Of a DNA stretch of 64,000 nucleotides, positions 43,293-52,137 are shown in pieces. The stretch covers positions 248,001-312,000 of the forward strand of contig JAKQTP010000138.1 of the NCBI GenBank assembly GCA_029563035.1, written 5' to 3'. The position numbers were made by a program, and so were the translations under genes. The first letter of the stretch is position 1; every line of letters begins with the position of its first letter. This stretch comes from an archaeon (GTDB taxonomy: Archaea > Iainarchaeota > Iainarchaeia > CSSED10-239). The notes under the pieces are model-generated. The model was not told where the DNA came from, searched no databases, and saw only the letters and a program-made list of their open reading frames with translations.

Positions 43293-44993
43293 TTATTCTT
43301 CATACTCGTCGTCTATTATTTCTTCCTCTTCAGCTATCTCATCATCAGCAATCTTTATTCCTTCTTCTTCCATCTTAAGCTTTTCAAGAACCATGTTATT
43401 TAGGTTTTTCAATAATAAATCTCTGTCCTTTTCGCCAGTCGTATGCACAATCGCATCAACAACATATGGTGCATATTTTGCAAACACCTTTTTCTTTTCT
43501 TTTTTTTCCTCTTCTCTTTTCTTGTCAATAATATATGTTCCAACTTTACGAGCAACTTCCATTAATGCAAGTTTAATTTCATTAACAATGTCTGGGTCAT
43601 CAGAAACTGCAGACTTTCCTGCAGAAGTGTAAGGTATATGAACAGATATTAGATTAACAAAAATAGTAATTGGACTAGTGTCAAAATTGCTAATACCATA
43701 CCTTTTCCAATCAATAGATTCTGCTGTTTTTGTGATAGCACAACCACCAGCATCAAAAAGTAATGGTGCCTTGTTAGCGTATCTTATAATTTCAGAAGAT
43801 CTTACTTCTTCAATTCTTGTTTGTTTTTTATCAACTATTTTTTCAACAGAAACAAGCCTTCCTGCTTTTCCGCCATATGCTACTGCTGCTTCTATTTGGA
43901 AAGCGTAACCTCCTTGATAGACTGTTGGCTTTCTAGTAACCACTGAAAGGAACTCAGGCTCAACAATTGATTTTAAAGATTTCTTAATTTGCTCTTCGCC
44001 AATTGGAACAAGATTATCAGTGCTTGGTGCAATAAACTTAGTTTGCTTTATTGCCTTTACTAAGTCCTCTGCTTCCTCCCAACTTAATGCCCTAGGATCT
44101 TTATTCAAATCAAAATGCACAAGCTTTTGAACATTATCAACAGAAGTTTGACCAAACCTGTCAAAAGTTGTCATTAAAAAAGAATTTACTTTTCTTGAAC
44201 CAGTAGAATGTCTAGCATAGGTCAGCATCTCATCAACAGTAACGCCGATAGGGTGTGGCTTGACTGCTTTTGGGATACTTGGAAGTTTATTTACTGTTCT
44301 TGTATAGGTTGTTTTCTCACCTAATGGATCTTGAAAACTTATTGTTAGATGAGGGTTGGCAATCGCTGTTCTTCTTAGATATTCATCAACACTTGATTGT
44401 CCTTTTTTATAGATAATATCTTTAAACTTACATTTAACAGCTAAACCTCTGTATTTGTTATCTAGATAATGTTTGTTTGCAACCTTAGGAGTATTAGTTT
44501 TACTATCTATTAACATCTCCATAGAAACTGTTTTTCCTTTATTTGTTCCAGAAATCAATTTTGTTGGTTTTCCTGTTGTCATCTGTGACAAAAGAATAAT
44601 ACCACTAACACCAATTCCCTGCTGGCCTCTTGTTTGGACTAGCCTATGAAACTTTGTTCCTGCAAGTAATTTTCCCATAGCACTTGCTAGTTTATCTTCT
44701 GGTATTCCTGGGCCATTATCAATTACAGAAATTTCATAATATTCTGTGCCAAGCTCAGAAATGGATACCTCAATCTCTGGCAAAATGCCTGCTTCTTCAC
44801 ATGCATCAAGAGAATTGGTCACAAGCTCGTGTACAATGGTAGTCATTGACCTTTGCTTGCCGGAAAGGCCTAGCATCTGCTTGTTTTTCTTAAAGAAATC
44901 TGCTACAGAATGTTCTTTAAACTCAGTAAACAGCTGTTCTGCCTCTACTTCTTTTCTTTGTGTTTCTTTTTTGTCTTGTGCTTTTTCAGCCAT
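43293..44993 (-). CDS. top6B: DNA topoisomerase VI, subunit B
   Basis: 566 residues. ATPase subunit with a GHKL fold: VTNSLDACEEAG (N box), DNGPGIPEDKL, and GQQGIGVSG (G2 box). The H2TH-like and transducer domains follow, and an acidic tail closes the protein. With subunit A it relaxes supercoils and decatenates. Confidence 0.95.
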   Translation of the reverse strand: MAEKAQDKKETQRKEVEAEQLFTEFKEHSVADFFKKNKQMLGLSGKQRSMTTIVHELVTNSLDACEEAGILPEIEVSISELGTEYYEISVIDNGPGIPEDKLASAMGKLLAGTKFHRLVQTRGQQGIGVSGIILLSQMTTGKPTKLISGTNKGKTVSMEMLIDSKTNTPKVANKHYLDNKYRGLAVKCKFKDIIYKKGQSSVDEYLRRTAIANPHLTISFQDPLGEKTTYTRTVNKLPSIPKAVKPHPIGVTVDEMLTYARHSTGSRKVNSFLMTTFDRFGQTSVDNVQKLVHFDLNKDPRALSWEEAEDLVKAIKQTKFIAPSTDNLVPIGEEQIKKSLKSIVEPEFLSVVTRKPTVYQGGYAFQIEAAVAYGGKAGRLVSVEKIVDKKQTRIEEVRSSEIIRYANKAPLLFDAGGCAITKTAESIDWKRYGISNFDTSPITIFVNLISVHIPYTSAGKSAVSDDPDIVNEIKLALMEVARKVGTYIIDKKREEEKKEKKKVFAKYAPYVVDAIVHTTGEKDRDLLLKNLNNMVLEKLKMEEEGIKIADDEIAEEEEIIDDEYEE

Positions 44994-45133
44994 AAATATT
45001 TCACATTTTAAACAATTAGATTAAATTATTAGTCATATATATATATATAATATATAATATTTTATAAATATATTGTAGTTAGAAACTAAATATTTAAATC
45101 CTTTTTGTTTTTTTTCTTGGTCCTGTAGATATC

Positions 45134-46315
45134 TTAGTAAATCAAACTTTTTGCTTTCTCTATATCTCCATTTTCCAAAAGTTCATAAAGTCTTTTGTAA
45201 TCAAAATCTTTGGAGATCTTGGTTTGCTCAATCTGCTCAGAAAAGATTTCTTTTGCAAGTTCCTGTACATTTTTGTTCTCTGTTTGTAGCTTTTTAAGTT
45301 GCTCTATGCTTTCCTTTAGCTTTTTTTCAGAAATGTCGTTCTTTAAAGAAATATAAAAATAATCAGAATATTCTTTTTTTAAAGAATTGATATCAAGGTT
45401 TTTCAAGAGCTCGCCATCTTCAAGCTCACCTTTTAGTCTAATCCTTACTAATGCTTTTTTCTCAGGAGTTTTTTCTAACTTCTCAAGCTCTTCTTTTGCC
45501 TTTGAAATAATTTCTGTTGCCGTTGTTTTTTTTGTAAACTTAATATCAAGATAATAAGTTTTTCGTACACCTTCAATCTCAAAAAACTCAAATTCCTTGG
45601 TGTTTGTATCAAGAACAAAATAACCTTTTGGCTTTTCAGTTTCTTTTTTCTTTATTTGTGTTGTTACTGTTGAACCAGGTAGTAGGAATTTGGAGCCTTG
45701 AGGAAGATCAACAATGCTTGACCAATGAAGATGTCCATTAACAATCAAATCAAAATCTGATGGAAGATCAGAAAGAGAAATAGTTGCAATCATCTCATCT
45801 TCAAATGGCAAATACTCAACAATTGATTGATGCATCATCAAGATATTATAATAACCAGAAATCGCCTTTGGATTGAACTTTTCAAGAAGATAATCTTTGG
45901 CATATTTTTCAGGAACGCCTGTCATTCCAAAGATCGCTACTTTTTCCTTTTCAAATTTCAAGCAATCTGCTTTTAGTAATTTTAAAAAACCAAGAGACTC
46001 TAAAATTTCAACAGTTGTTATATAGTCTTTTGAACGATATTCGTGGTTACCGATTATTGCGATGATTGGAAGATTGCTTGAAAGTTCAGTAAAGTTGTTT
46101 TTTAGATTTAAATCTTTAAGAATAGAAATTGCTTCAAACAGCACCTCGTGGCTAGGAACAGAAACATCAAAAAGATCTCCGGGAACTAGTAACAAATCAA
46201 TTTCTTGTTTTTCAAGTTGCTTGAATGCTGTTAAGAGATTTGTAAAACAATCTTTTCCTAGCTCATTATCAAAATTAACACCTAGATGCCAATCACTAAT
46301 TATCCCAATTCTCAT
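45134..46315 (-). CDS. mre11: Mre11-like DNA repair nuclease
   Basis: 393 residues. Calcineurin-like phosphoesterase motifs: SDWHLG, VPGDLFD, IGNHEYR, HQSI and NGHLHW, in Mre11 order. The capping domain continues to about 320, followed by a charged coiled region. The usual operon partner Rad50, HerA or NurA is not adjacent, so the gene has left the archaeal repair cluster or the partner is elsewhere. Confidence 0.88.
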   Translation of the reverse strand: MRIGIISDWHLGVNFDNELGKDCFTNLLTAFKQLEKQEIDLLLVPGDLFDVSVPSHEVLFEAISILKDLNLKNNFTELSSNLPIIAIIGNHEYRSKDYITTVEILESLGFLKLLKADCLKFEKEKVAIFGMTGVPEKYAKDYLLEKFNPKAISGYYNILMMHQSIVEYLPFEDEMIATISLSDLPSDFDLIVNGHLHWSSIVDLPQGSKFLLPGSTVTTQIKKKETEKPKGYFVLDTNTKEFEFFEIEGVRKTYYLDIKFTKKTTATEIISKAKEELEKLEKTPEKKALVRIRLKGELEDGELLKNLDINSLKKEYSDYFYISLKNDISEKKLKESIEQLKKLQTENKNVQELAKEIFSEQIEQTKISKDFDYKRLYELLENGDIEKAKSLIY

Positions 46316-46394
46316 AAATAAATAATAAACAGAAATTGTTAATAATTGTTTCCTTTAAAAAGATATTCCTTCTTAAATATATAACAAATAATGT

Positions 46395-46465
46395 GCCTTG
46401 GTGGCAGACCGGTCATGCATTCGCCTGCAGAGCGAAAGAACAGAGTTCGACTCTCTGCCAAGGCT
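46395..46465 (+). tRNA. tRNA-Cys (GCA)
   Basis: 71 nt. Acceptor GCCTTGG pairs with CCAAGGC; D arm GCA/TGC; anticodon stem TTCGC/GCGAA with loop CTGCAGA, anticodon GCA; T arm CAGAG/CTCTG with loop TTCGACT; discriminator T. No intron; no encoded CCA. Its last base touches the stop of the convergent gene. Confidence 0.95.
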
Positions 46466-46866
46466 TATTTTTTATATTTCCTAAGAATATTATCTGCATA
46501 ATTATATGCTTGTTTTAAAGACAAAATTTCTTTTGCTAAATTAGCGCAGTATTTTTCTCTACCTATTGCTTTATATTCTGCGATATCAAAATGTTCTATT
46601 TCTCTAAATATCTTTTCAGGACTTGTGTTGTTTTTGATTTCTATAAGTATGCGTTCTAATTTTCTTCTTTTCTTAGCAAAAGAAGAATAACAAAATTTTA
46701 ATTTTGCAAATTGGGCACTTGTTGTTTTGGCACTTGAAAATAATGTGTTTACTGTTCTTATGTGTGGATTACTAGTGTTTTCTTTTAATTGAACTCTTGG
46801 TTTTGTTTTAAATTTACTAATTTTTGGTTTTGGTCTTAGTGTTATTACTTTTCTTGGCATATGCAT
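46465..46866 (-). CDS. Small basic protein, unknown
   Basis: 133 residues. Basic leader with RPKPK and KTKPR stretches (to about residue 30), then a helical body (FAKKRRKLERILIEIKN..., LAKEILSLKQAYNYADNIL). No known family. Its RPKPK leader resembles that of the protein at 30192. It starts 3 bp downstream of the PEP-synthase-like gene. Confidence 0.58.
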   Translation of the reverse strand: MHMPRKVITLRPKPKISKFKTKPRVQLKENTSNPHIRTVNTLFSSAKTTSAQFAKLKFCYSSFAKKRRKLERILIEIKNNTSPEKIFREIEHFDIAEYKAIGREKYCANLAKEILSLKQAYNYADNILRKYKK

Positions 46867-46869
46867 CTT

Positions 46870-48651
46870 TTATATATCTTTAATATCCTTTAGGACTTTT
46901 TTTATTTTTTCTTTTGCAACCATGCTAACTGAGCCAGGATATTCTGTTTTTAGTTTTTTTATGTCGTCAGCTCCAAACAACAAATTTATTGGAATTACTA
47001 TTTGCTTGACTTTTTCAATCTCAATATGATTTAAATCTTTAATATTTAGGTTTCCTTGCGCATCTATATATTTAGATGTTGCTTTTTCTGCAACCTTTGG
47101 TTTTTCAACAACTGGCTCGTTAAAAATAATGTGGTTTGGTGCTGCTTGTTTTTTAGGTGCTTTTTTATTAGTGATTACTGCCCCTTTATTTCTAAGTTCT
47201 CTTTGTTCTTCCCAAAGCTGTTTTGTTCTTTGTTCTTTTTCATCTAAAAAAGAATCTTCTTCTGGATGAATATCTACAACATCAAGAGAAGCAATTGCAT
47301 AAATTTCTCCAGTCTGTGCATTCATTTGTATCTTCTCGCCATCAAGAAGCTGTTCTGTTGCAAATCTAGTTCCAACAATACAAGGCTTATCTAAATCTTT
47401 AGCAATCACTGCTGCGTGGCACAGAGAACTTCCTGCATTAGTAATAATGCCTCTTGCAATTTTCATAGCACCTAGCATTTCTTGATCAGTCATTGCAGTA
47501 ACAAGTATTGATTCATGTGTGATTTTTTCAAGATCATTATAATTGATTATTGTTACGACTATTCCATTAACAACTCCCCCATTTATCCCAACCCCTTTCA
47601 TTAGTAATTGGTTTTTAAAAGAACTAATTTTTTGTTGAGGGTTTCTTTTGGTTTTTTCTACAGTGTTTGGGTTAACTGCTTCAGAAGAAATAATATAGAC
47701 ATCTGCTTTATCCATTGCCCATTCTATAATCTGTGGAGTTCCAAAATATTCTTCTATTTTCATTGCAGTATTTGTTAGGTCTTTTAGAATATGGGTATTT
47801 ACTTTTTGTTTCTCTCTTTCTGATTCTAGAACTGCATCTTTTACTGTTCGCCCCTTTATTCTTTTTAGTTCCCAATCTTGTTTAGAAACCGTTTTGCTAA
47901 TTGTTTGGTATGGCTTTTTTTGGGTTTCATAATGGTCAGGAGTTATTTCTTTAATAACATGAGAACCTCCAAAGCCATATACTGCTTCAATAATAACAGT
48001 GTTAGGATCCATCGCACTTTTGCTTGAGATTATAATTCCCGAGTATTTGGCAGCAATCATGTTTTGAATAATTACCCCTATACCAAGCCTTTCAACATTT
48101 ATTCCTTTTTTGTGTGCGTATTCCAGCACATCTGGGCTGTAAAGTGTTGCCCAGGTTTCTTTTAGACAATTTACAAGTTCTGCCTTTCCTTTAATATTTA
48201 ATGAGCCCCCTTCCTCTTCTATAAATTTTGTGTCGCACACTTCTCCATCATCACAAACAACAGAACATCTAACTGCTACAAAAGCATCTGCACTGCTAGG
48301 TAACCAGCCACCACCAACATCTCCAAGTTTGCCATAATATTTGTATAATTCGATTTCTGCTTCTTGATTTAATTTCCCTTTTAATATTATTTGTTTTATT
48401 TCTTCTGATTTATTTTCTATATCTTGTCTATCATTATAGTTTATGCTTCTTAGTATTTCTATAATCTTTGATTTAAGATTATTAGTTTGAATAAAATTAA
48501 AGAATTCGGTTGCAGTAACAACAAAACCTCTTGGTACTGAAATGCCACTAGAAGCTAACTGTGCAAGCCTTGCTGCTTTTCTTCCAATTGTTCTAGAATC
48601 TGTAGAACCAAGTTCTTTTAACCATCGTATGTTTTCATAGTCCATAGCCAT
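46870..48651 (-). CDS. PEP-synthase-like protein lacking the TIM-barrel domain
   Basis: 593 residues. Residues about 10-340 match the PEP/pyruvate dikinase ATP-grasp domain (GRKAARLAQLASSGISVPRGFVVT; VAVRCSVVCDDGE with R128; GVIIQNMIAAKYSGIIIS; EAVYGFGG). Residues about 360-455 are the swivelling phosphohistidine domain with AGSSLCHAAVIAKDL (H412) and PCIVGT. The C-terminal PEP-utilising TIM barrel, needed for normal PEP synthase, is absent, replaced by about 120 residues of linker and a small unknown domain. Not PEP synthase as such; phosphorylation of another substrate, as in rifampicin phosphotransferase, is conceivable. Confidence 0.75.
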   Translation of the reverse strand: MAMDYENIRWLKELGSTDSRTIGRKAARLAQLASSGISVPRGFVVTATEFFNFIQTNNLKSKIIEILRSINYNDRQDIENKSEEIKQIILKGKLNQEAEIELYKYYGKLGDVGGGWLPSSADAFVAVRCSVVCDDGEVCDTKFIEEEGGSLNIKGKAELVNCLKETWATLYSPDVLEYAHKKGINVERLGIGVIIQNMIAAKYSGIIISSKSAMDPNTVIIEAVYGFGGSHVIKEITPDHYETQKKPYQTISKTVSKQDWELKRIKGRTVKDAVLESEREKQKVNTHILKDLTNTAMKIEEYFGTPQIIEWAMDKADVYIISSEAVNPNTVEKTKRNPQQKISSFKNQLLMKGVGINGGVVNGIVVTIINYNDLEKITHESILVTAMTDQEMLGAMKIARGIITNAGSSLCHAAVIAKDLDKPCIVGTRFATEQLLDGEKIQMNAQTGEIYAIASLDVVDIHPEEDSFLDEKEQRTKQLWEEQRELRNKGAVITNKKAPKKQAAPNHIIFNEPVVEKPKVAEKATSKYIDAQGNLNIKDLNHIEIEKVKQIVIPINLLFGADDIKKLKTEYPGSVSMVAKEKIKKVLKDIKDI

Positions 48652-48771
48652 AAATCTTCACATATTTTTATTTTTTATTTTACTTCCCATTAATATATTA
48701 TATATTCTTTTTAAAGCCTTTTTGGTTAAGAAAACCAAAATATTTAAAAGCAGCAAATAATTTATGTGATA

Positions 48772-49491
48772 TTAGCCTTTTTTTGGATAAATAACACAAA
48801 GGGTTTCTTCTATAGTTGATGAAATTGTTGTTAAATTAACCCCATTTTTTTGAAGTGCTCTCTCTAGTCCTGTTTTACCATTGCCTGAACAAATTGCACA
48901 CATTATTACTTTTTTATTGGTTGTGCCAGTGTATTTTAATGAATAATTACTAGCATAAAAGTTAAGGATATCATCAGGGTTAGCAAAAATAACTTGCTCA
49001 TAATTTAGTCTTGTATTTCTGGTAAGTTCTTCTGCAGAGATTTGTGATACCTTTTTAGTAAATGTAACTGGATCAGTACAGCTTTCTGCTCCTGGATTGT
49101 TTATTTGGTCAGATAATAGTTGCTTAGTTGAAATTATTGGAGATAAACTCCTGCCATCTAAATTAGCAAAATTTCCAATAATTAATATAATTAATAAAAT
49201 AATAGTTGCAGCAGAGCCAATAACCATTTTTATAGTAAATTTAGTATAATAATCTGTTTTTAATTTTTTAATAAATAAAGATAATATATCAAGTATTGCG
49301 GACAAAACAATATATGCGCTAGAAAAACCAAATATTCCTGCAATTAACAACAAAAGAAAGAGATTCATTCTTCCTCCTATTGGAGCAAACAGGATACTTA
49401 AAATTGCTGCAATAATTACCCCTGCAAAAGATAAAATAAGCCATGTTTTATTTTGTGTATCGTATTCTTCTTGAGATTTTTCTTGTATCAT
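48772..49491 (-). CDS. Membrane protein with extracytoplasmic domain, unknown
   Basis: 239 residues. Three hydrophobic helices at about 17-40, 43-76 and 86-108, then an outer C-terminal domain of about 130 residues with cysteines (C137, CAIC near 196-199 and one near the end). No family recognised. Divergent from radA across a 195-bp region. Confidence 0.6.
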   Translation of the reverse strand: MIQEKSQEEYDTQNKTWLILSFAGVIIAAILSILFAPIGGRMNLFLLLLIAGIFGFSSAYIVLSAILDILSLFIKKLKTDYYTKFTIKMVIGSAATIILLIILIIGNFANLDGRSLSPIISTKQLLSDQINNPGAESCTDPVTFTKKVSQISAEELTRNTRLNYEQVIFANPDDILNFYASNYSLKYTGTTNKKVIMCAICSGNGKTGLERALQKNGVNLTTISSTIEETLCVIYPKKG

Positions 49492-49585
49492 TTAATATCA
49501 CCAAATTAAATAAAAAAGAAGCAGTAACCTTTTTTAAAGAGATTTTTATTATTAGGTAAAAAAATATGCAACATTTATAAACTTT

Positions 49586-49618
49586 GCACTGGACAGCTAC
49601 CCCCCCGAAAATAACCCC
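49586..49618 (+). promoter_or_regulatory. GC-rich 33-bp upstream element, copy 3 (radA)
   Basis: GCACTGGACA, G, CTACCCCCCC, GAAAATAACCCC, then a TATA-like TATAATTAT (49636-49644) 18 bp on and an AGGTG SD before radA. The core matches copies 1 and 2 at all but two or three positions, but the sequence after the core is not conserved. Confidence 0.85.
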
Positions 49619-49686
49619 TATTTGAAGAACACCAGTATAATTATAAGTAAACCAAATACTTTTAAATAAAAAGAGGTGTAATATAT

Positions 49687-50715
49687 ATGGCAAAAGAAAA
49701 AAAGGTAGAAAAAATGAGTTTAGAATTTGAAAATGTAGATGAAGATTATATAGATAATCAAGAAGAGGCAGTTCCTGGAAAAGACATGTCTATTACTGAT
49801 TTACCAGGTATTGGCCCAGCATCTGCAGAAAAGCTTTTATCTGCTGGTTATGATTCTTTAGAGGCAATAGCTGTTGCTTCTCCAAGCGAATTAGTGGCTG
49901 TTGCTGGTCTTGGCGAAGGGACAGCAATTAAAGCAATTAAAGCAGCAAGAGATTCACTAGAGATGGGTTATGAAACTGCAGAAAAGATATTAGATAGAAG
50001 AAAGACAATTGCTAGATTAACAACTGGTTCATCAGAGCTTGATGAACTTTTGGGTGGAGGAATAGAAAGCCAATCAATAACAGAAGTTTATGGTATGTTT
50101 GCTTCTGGTAAATCACAATGGTGTTTTCAATTATGTGTTTTAGCACAAATGCCTGTTGAAAAAGGAGGGCTAGGTGGTGGTGCTCTTTATATTGATACAG
50201 AAAACTCATTTAGACCAGAAAGAATTGCTCAGATTGCAAAATATAGAGGCTTAAATCCTGAAGAGGTTATGAAAAACATCTATGTTGCAAGAGCCTTTAA
50301 TAGCAACCATCAAATGTTATTGGCTGACAAGGCTCAAGAGATTATTAAAGAAAAGAACATTAAGCTTGTGATTGTTGATTCTTTAACAAGCCAGTTTAGA
50401 TCAGAGTTTATTGGAAGAGGGCAATTATCAGACAGACAACAAAAGCTAAATAGTCATATGAGGTTGCTTCAAAGAATTGCTGAACTTTACAATGTGGTTG
50501 TATTTGTAACAAACCAAGTAATGTCAAGACCAGATGTTTTGTTTGGAGATCCAACAGACGCTATTGGTGGTAACATTGTTAAACACGCATCAAAGACAAG
50601 AATCTATTTAAGAAAAGGCTCCGGATCAAAAAGAATTGCAAAATTAGTTGATTCACCAAGCCTTCCTGATGGCGAAGCAGTTTATCAAGTTACAGAGAAT
50701 GGAATCACTGACTAG
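49687..50715 (+). CDS. radA: RadA recombinase
   Basis: 342 residues. Archaeal RecA/Rad51 strand-exchange protein. An acidic start, a helix-hairpin-helix domain ([25 protein letters not shown]), the linker with [13 protein letters not shown], Walker [11 protein letters not shown], Walker [15 protein letters not shown], and loop 2 with NQVMSRPD. Complete and typical. Under the third copy of the GC-rich element. Confidence 0.97.
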   Translation: MAKEKKVEKMSLEFENVDEDYIDNQEEAVPGKDMSITDLPGIGPASAEKLLSAGYDSLEAIAVASPSELVAVAGLGEGTAIKAIKAARDSLEMGYETAEKILDRRKTIARLTTGSSELDELLGGGIESQSITEVYGMFASGKSQWCFQLCVLAQMPVEKGGLGGGALYIDTENSFRPERIAQIAKYRGLNPEEVMKNIYVARAFNSNHQMLLADKAQEIIKEKNIKLVIVDSLTSQFRSEFIGRGQLSDRQQKLNSHMRLLQRIAELYNVVVFVTNQVMSRPDVLFGDPTDAIGGNIVKHASKTRIYLRKGSGSKRIAKLVDSPSLPDGEAVYQVTENGITD

Positions 50716-50783
50716 ATTCCATATCTTATATCTTTATATAGTTGTTGCTTCTTAATTTACTTGTTAGTAAGAAAGGTAAGAAA

Positions 50784-51026
50784 ATGTTAATTAAGACAGC
50801 AACAATTAGTGATAAAGGGCAAATAAGTATTCCTGTAAGTATTAGAAATAAACTTAACTTAAAGAGAGGGGAGTCTCTGCTTTTGGTTGTTGATAAAAAA
50901 AGGATAATTCTTCAAAAAGCAGAAGATATAATAAAAACCAAAGAAGACAAGGAATATTACAAGATGCTAGATAAATCATTGAAAAGTTGGAACAATAATG
51001 ATGACAAAAGATGGGACAAATATTAA
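50784..51026 (+). CDS. AbrB/MazE-like antitoxin
   Basis: 80 residues. SpoVT-AbrB fold start TATISDKGQISIPVSIRNKLNLKRGESLLL, then IILQKAE, and a C-terminal toxin-binding tail. The ATG follows AAGGTAAG; an upstream TTG in frame is less likely. It lies 68 bp after radA and overlaps a MazF-like fragment. Confidence 0.8.
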   Translation: MLIKTATISDKGQISIPVSIRNKLNLKRGESLLLVVDKKRIILQKAEDIIKTKEDKEYYKMLDKSLKSWNNNDDKRWDKY

Positions 51027-51228
51027 ACAAAGAGAAATATATTTAGCATTATTCCCATTTACAGATTTATTTAGATCAAAGAAAAGACCTGTTCTTGTAA
51101 TTTCTAATGATTATCATAACACTATAAATCAAGATATTATTTGTTGTTATATAACAACTCACAAACCTAATTCTTGTTTATTATCTCCTTTAAAAGTCAC
51201 AATCATGTCTTTTTACTTTGTATACTAG
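50998..51228 (+). pseudogene. MazF-like toxin, C-terminally truncated
   Basis: 76 residues: IKQREIYLALFPFTDLFRSKKRPVLVIS is a good MazF/PemK N-terminus and IICCYITTHKP follows, but the frame ends after LLSPLKVTIM, where MazF proteins normally continue for another 30-40 residues. No continuation is visible in the other frames. Probably an inactive remnant, its last residues being read-through. Overlaps the antitoxin by 29 bp. Confidence 0.6.
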
Positions 51229-51249
51229 AAACAAACTATATTTGAAGCA

Positions 51250-52137
51250 TCATTTTGAATCTTTTTTTCTGCTTATATCAAGTCCAAAAGCATGCACGAA
51301 CTTGCCGTAGTTTCCGTCTGGCTGATAATATCTTGATTTGTCTTTATATTCAAAGATTCTGTCTTTCTTTATTTTCAAATCATCTTTACTTATCATTCCT
51401 GGCCCGCCAAGGCAACCCCCCTCGCAAAAGACAATGTCAAAAAATCTGATTTTTTTATTATTTTTAAAATCTGAAATTGCCTTTTCAATATTTTTTGGAC
51501 CATCGCAAACCATCACTTCTTCAAGATGTAGTATATCTTTGGTAATTAAACAACTAGCAACCCCGCCTTCAAGTGGATAGATCTTTGTAACATCATTATA
51601 AAATTTATTAAACTCTCTATTTGCTTTATTGTCTTCAATGTTTTTTAGAAGTTTATTTTCTTCGCAATAAGCATAAAGTTCAGTTAATTCTTTGAATGTT
51701 AGAGCAAAGTCAACACAATCTGAATTTTCCTTGGCTTCTGTTTTTTTAGAAAAGCAAGGCCCAATAAAAATTGTTTTGTAATCTTCTCCAAATTCTCTTT
51801 TTACAAAACGCGCCATAACCACCATTGGAGAAGCAACATCTAGAATATTTTCTTTTAGATCAGGATGTTGATTTTCTATTAATTTAACAATTGTTGGACA
51901 GTTCCCACAAATAAACTGCTTGTCAGGATTTTCGTTCATTGTTCTTATATATTTATAGTTTATTAGTTTTGCAGCATATGTAAGCTCTACAACTTTAGTA
52001 AAGCCAAGCCTTCTAAGATCCAGAATTATATCTGGAAAACAAAAATCAACTGGAAAGCTAGGCGCTAAAAGACAAACTGTCTTTTCATTTTGCAAAGCAT
52101 CAACCACTGCTTTTAATTCTGAATTTATTTCAACCAT
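51250..52137 (-). CDS. Minimal [FeFe]-hydrogenase-like protein
   Basis: 295 residues comprising only the H-cluster domain. The four cluster-ligand cysteines can be matched: C80 in GNCP (L1), C128 in IGPCFSKKTE (L2, with conserved Lys131), and C238 and C242 in FCEGGCLGGPG (L3). The L1 proton-transfer cysteine preceding the ligand is Asn79, as in sensory or divergent types. There is no N-terminal ferredoxin domain and no small-subunit tail. HydE, HydF and HydG are not in the window. The family is either a very small catalytic enzyme or an electron/H2 sensor; the sequence cannot decide. Confidence 0.75.
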   Translation of the reverse strand: MVEINSELKAVVDALQNEKTVCLLAPSFPVDFCFPDIILDLRRLGFTKVVELTYAAKLINYKYIRTMNENPDKQFICGNCPTIVKLIENQHPDLKENILDVASPMVVMARFVKREFGEDYKTIFIGPCFSKKTEAKENSDCVDFALTFKELTELYAYCEENKLLKNIEDNKANREFNKFYNDVTKIYPLEGGVASCLITKDILHLEEVMVCDGPKNIEKAISDFKNNKKIRFFDIVFCEGGCLGGPGMISKDDLKIKKDRIFEYKDKSRYYQPDGNYGKFVHAFGLDISRKKDSK

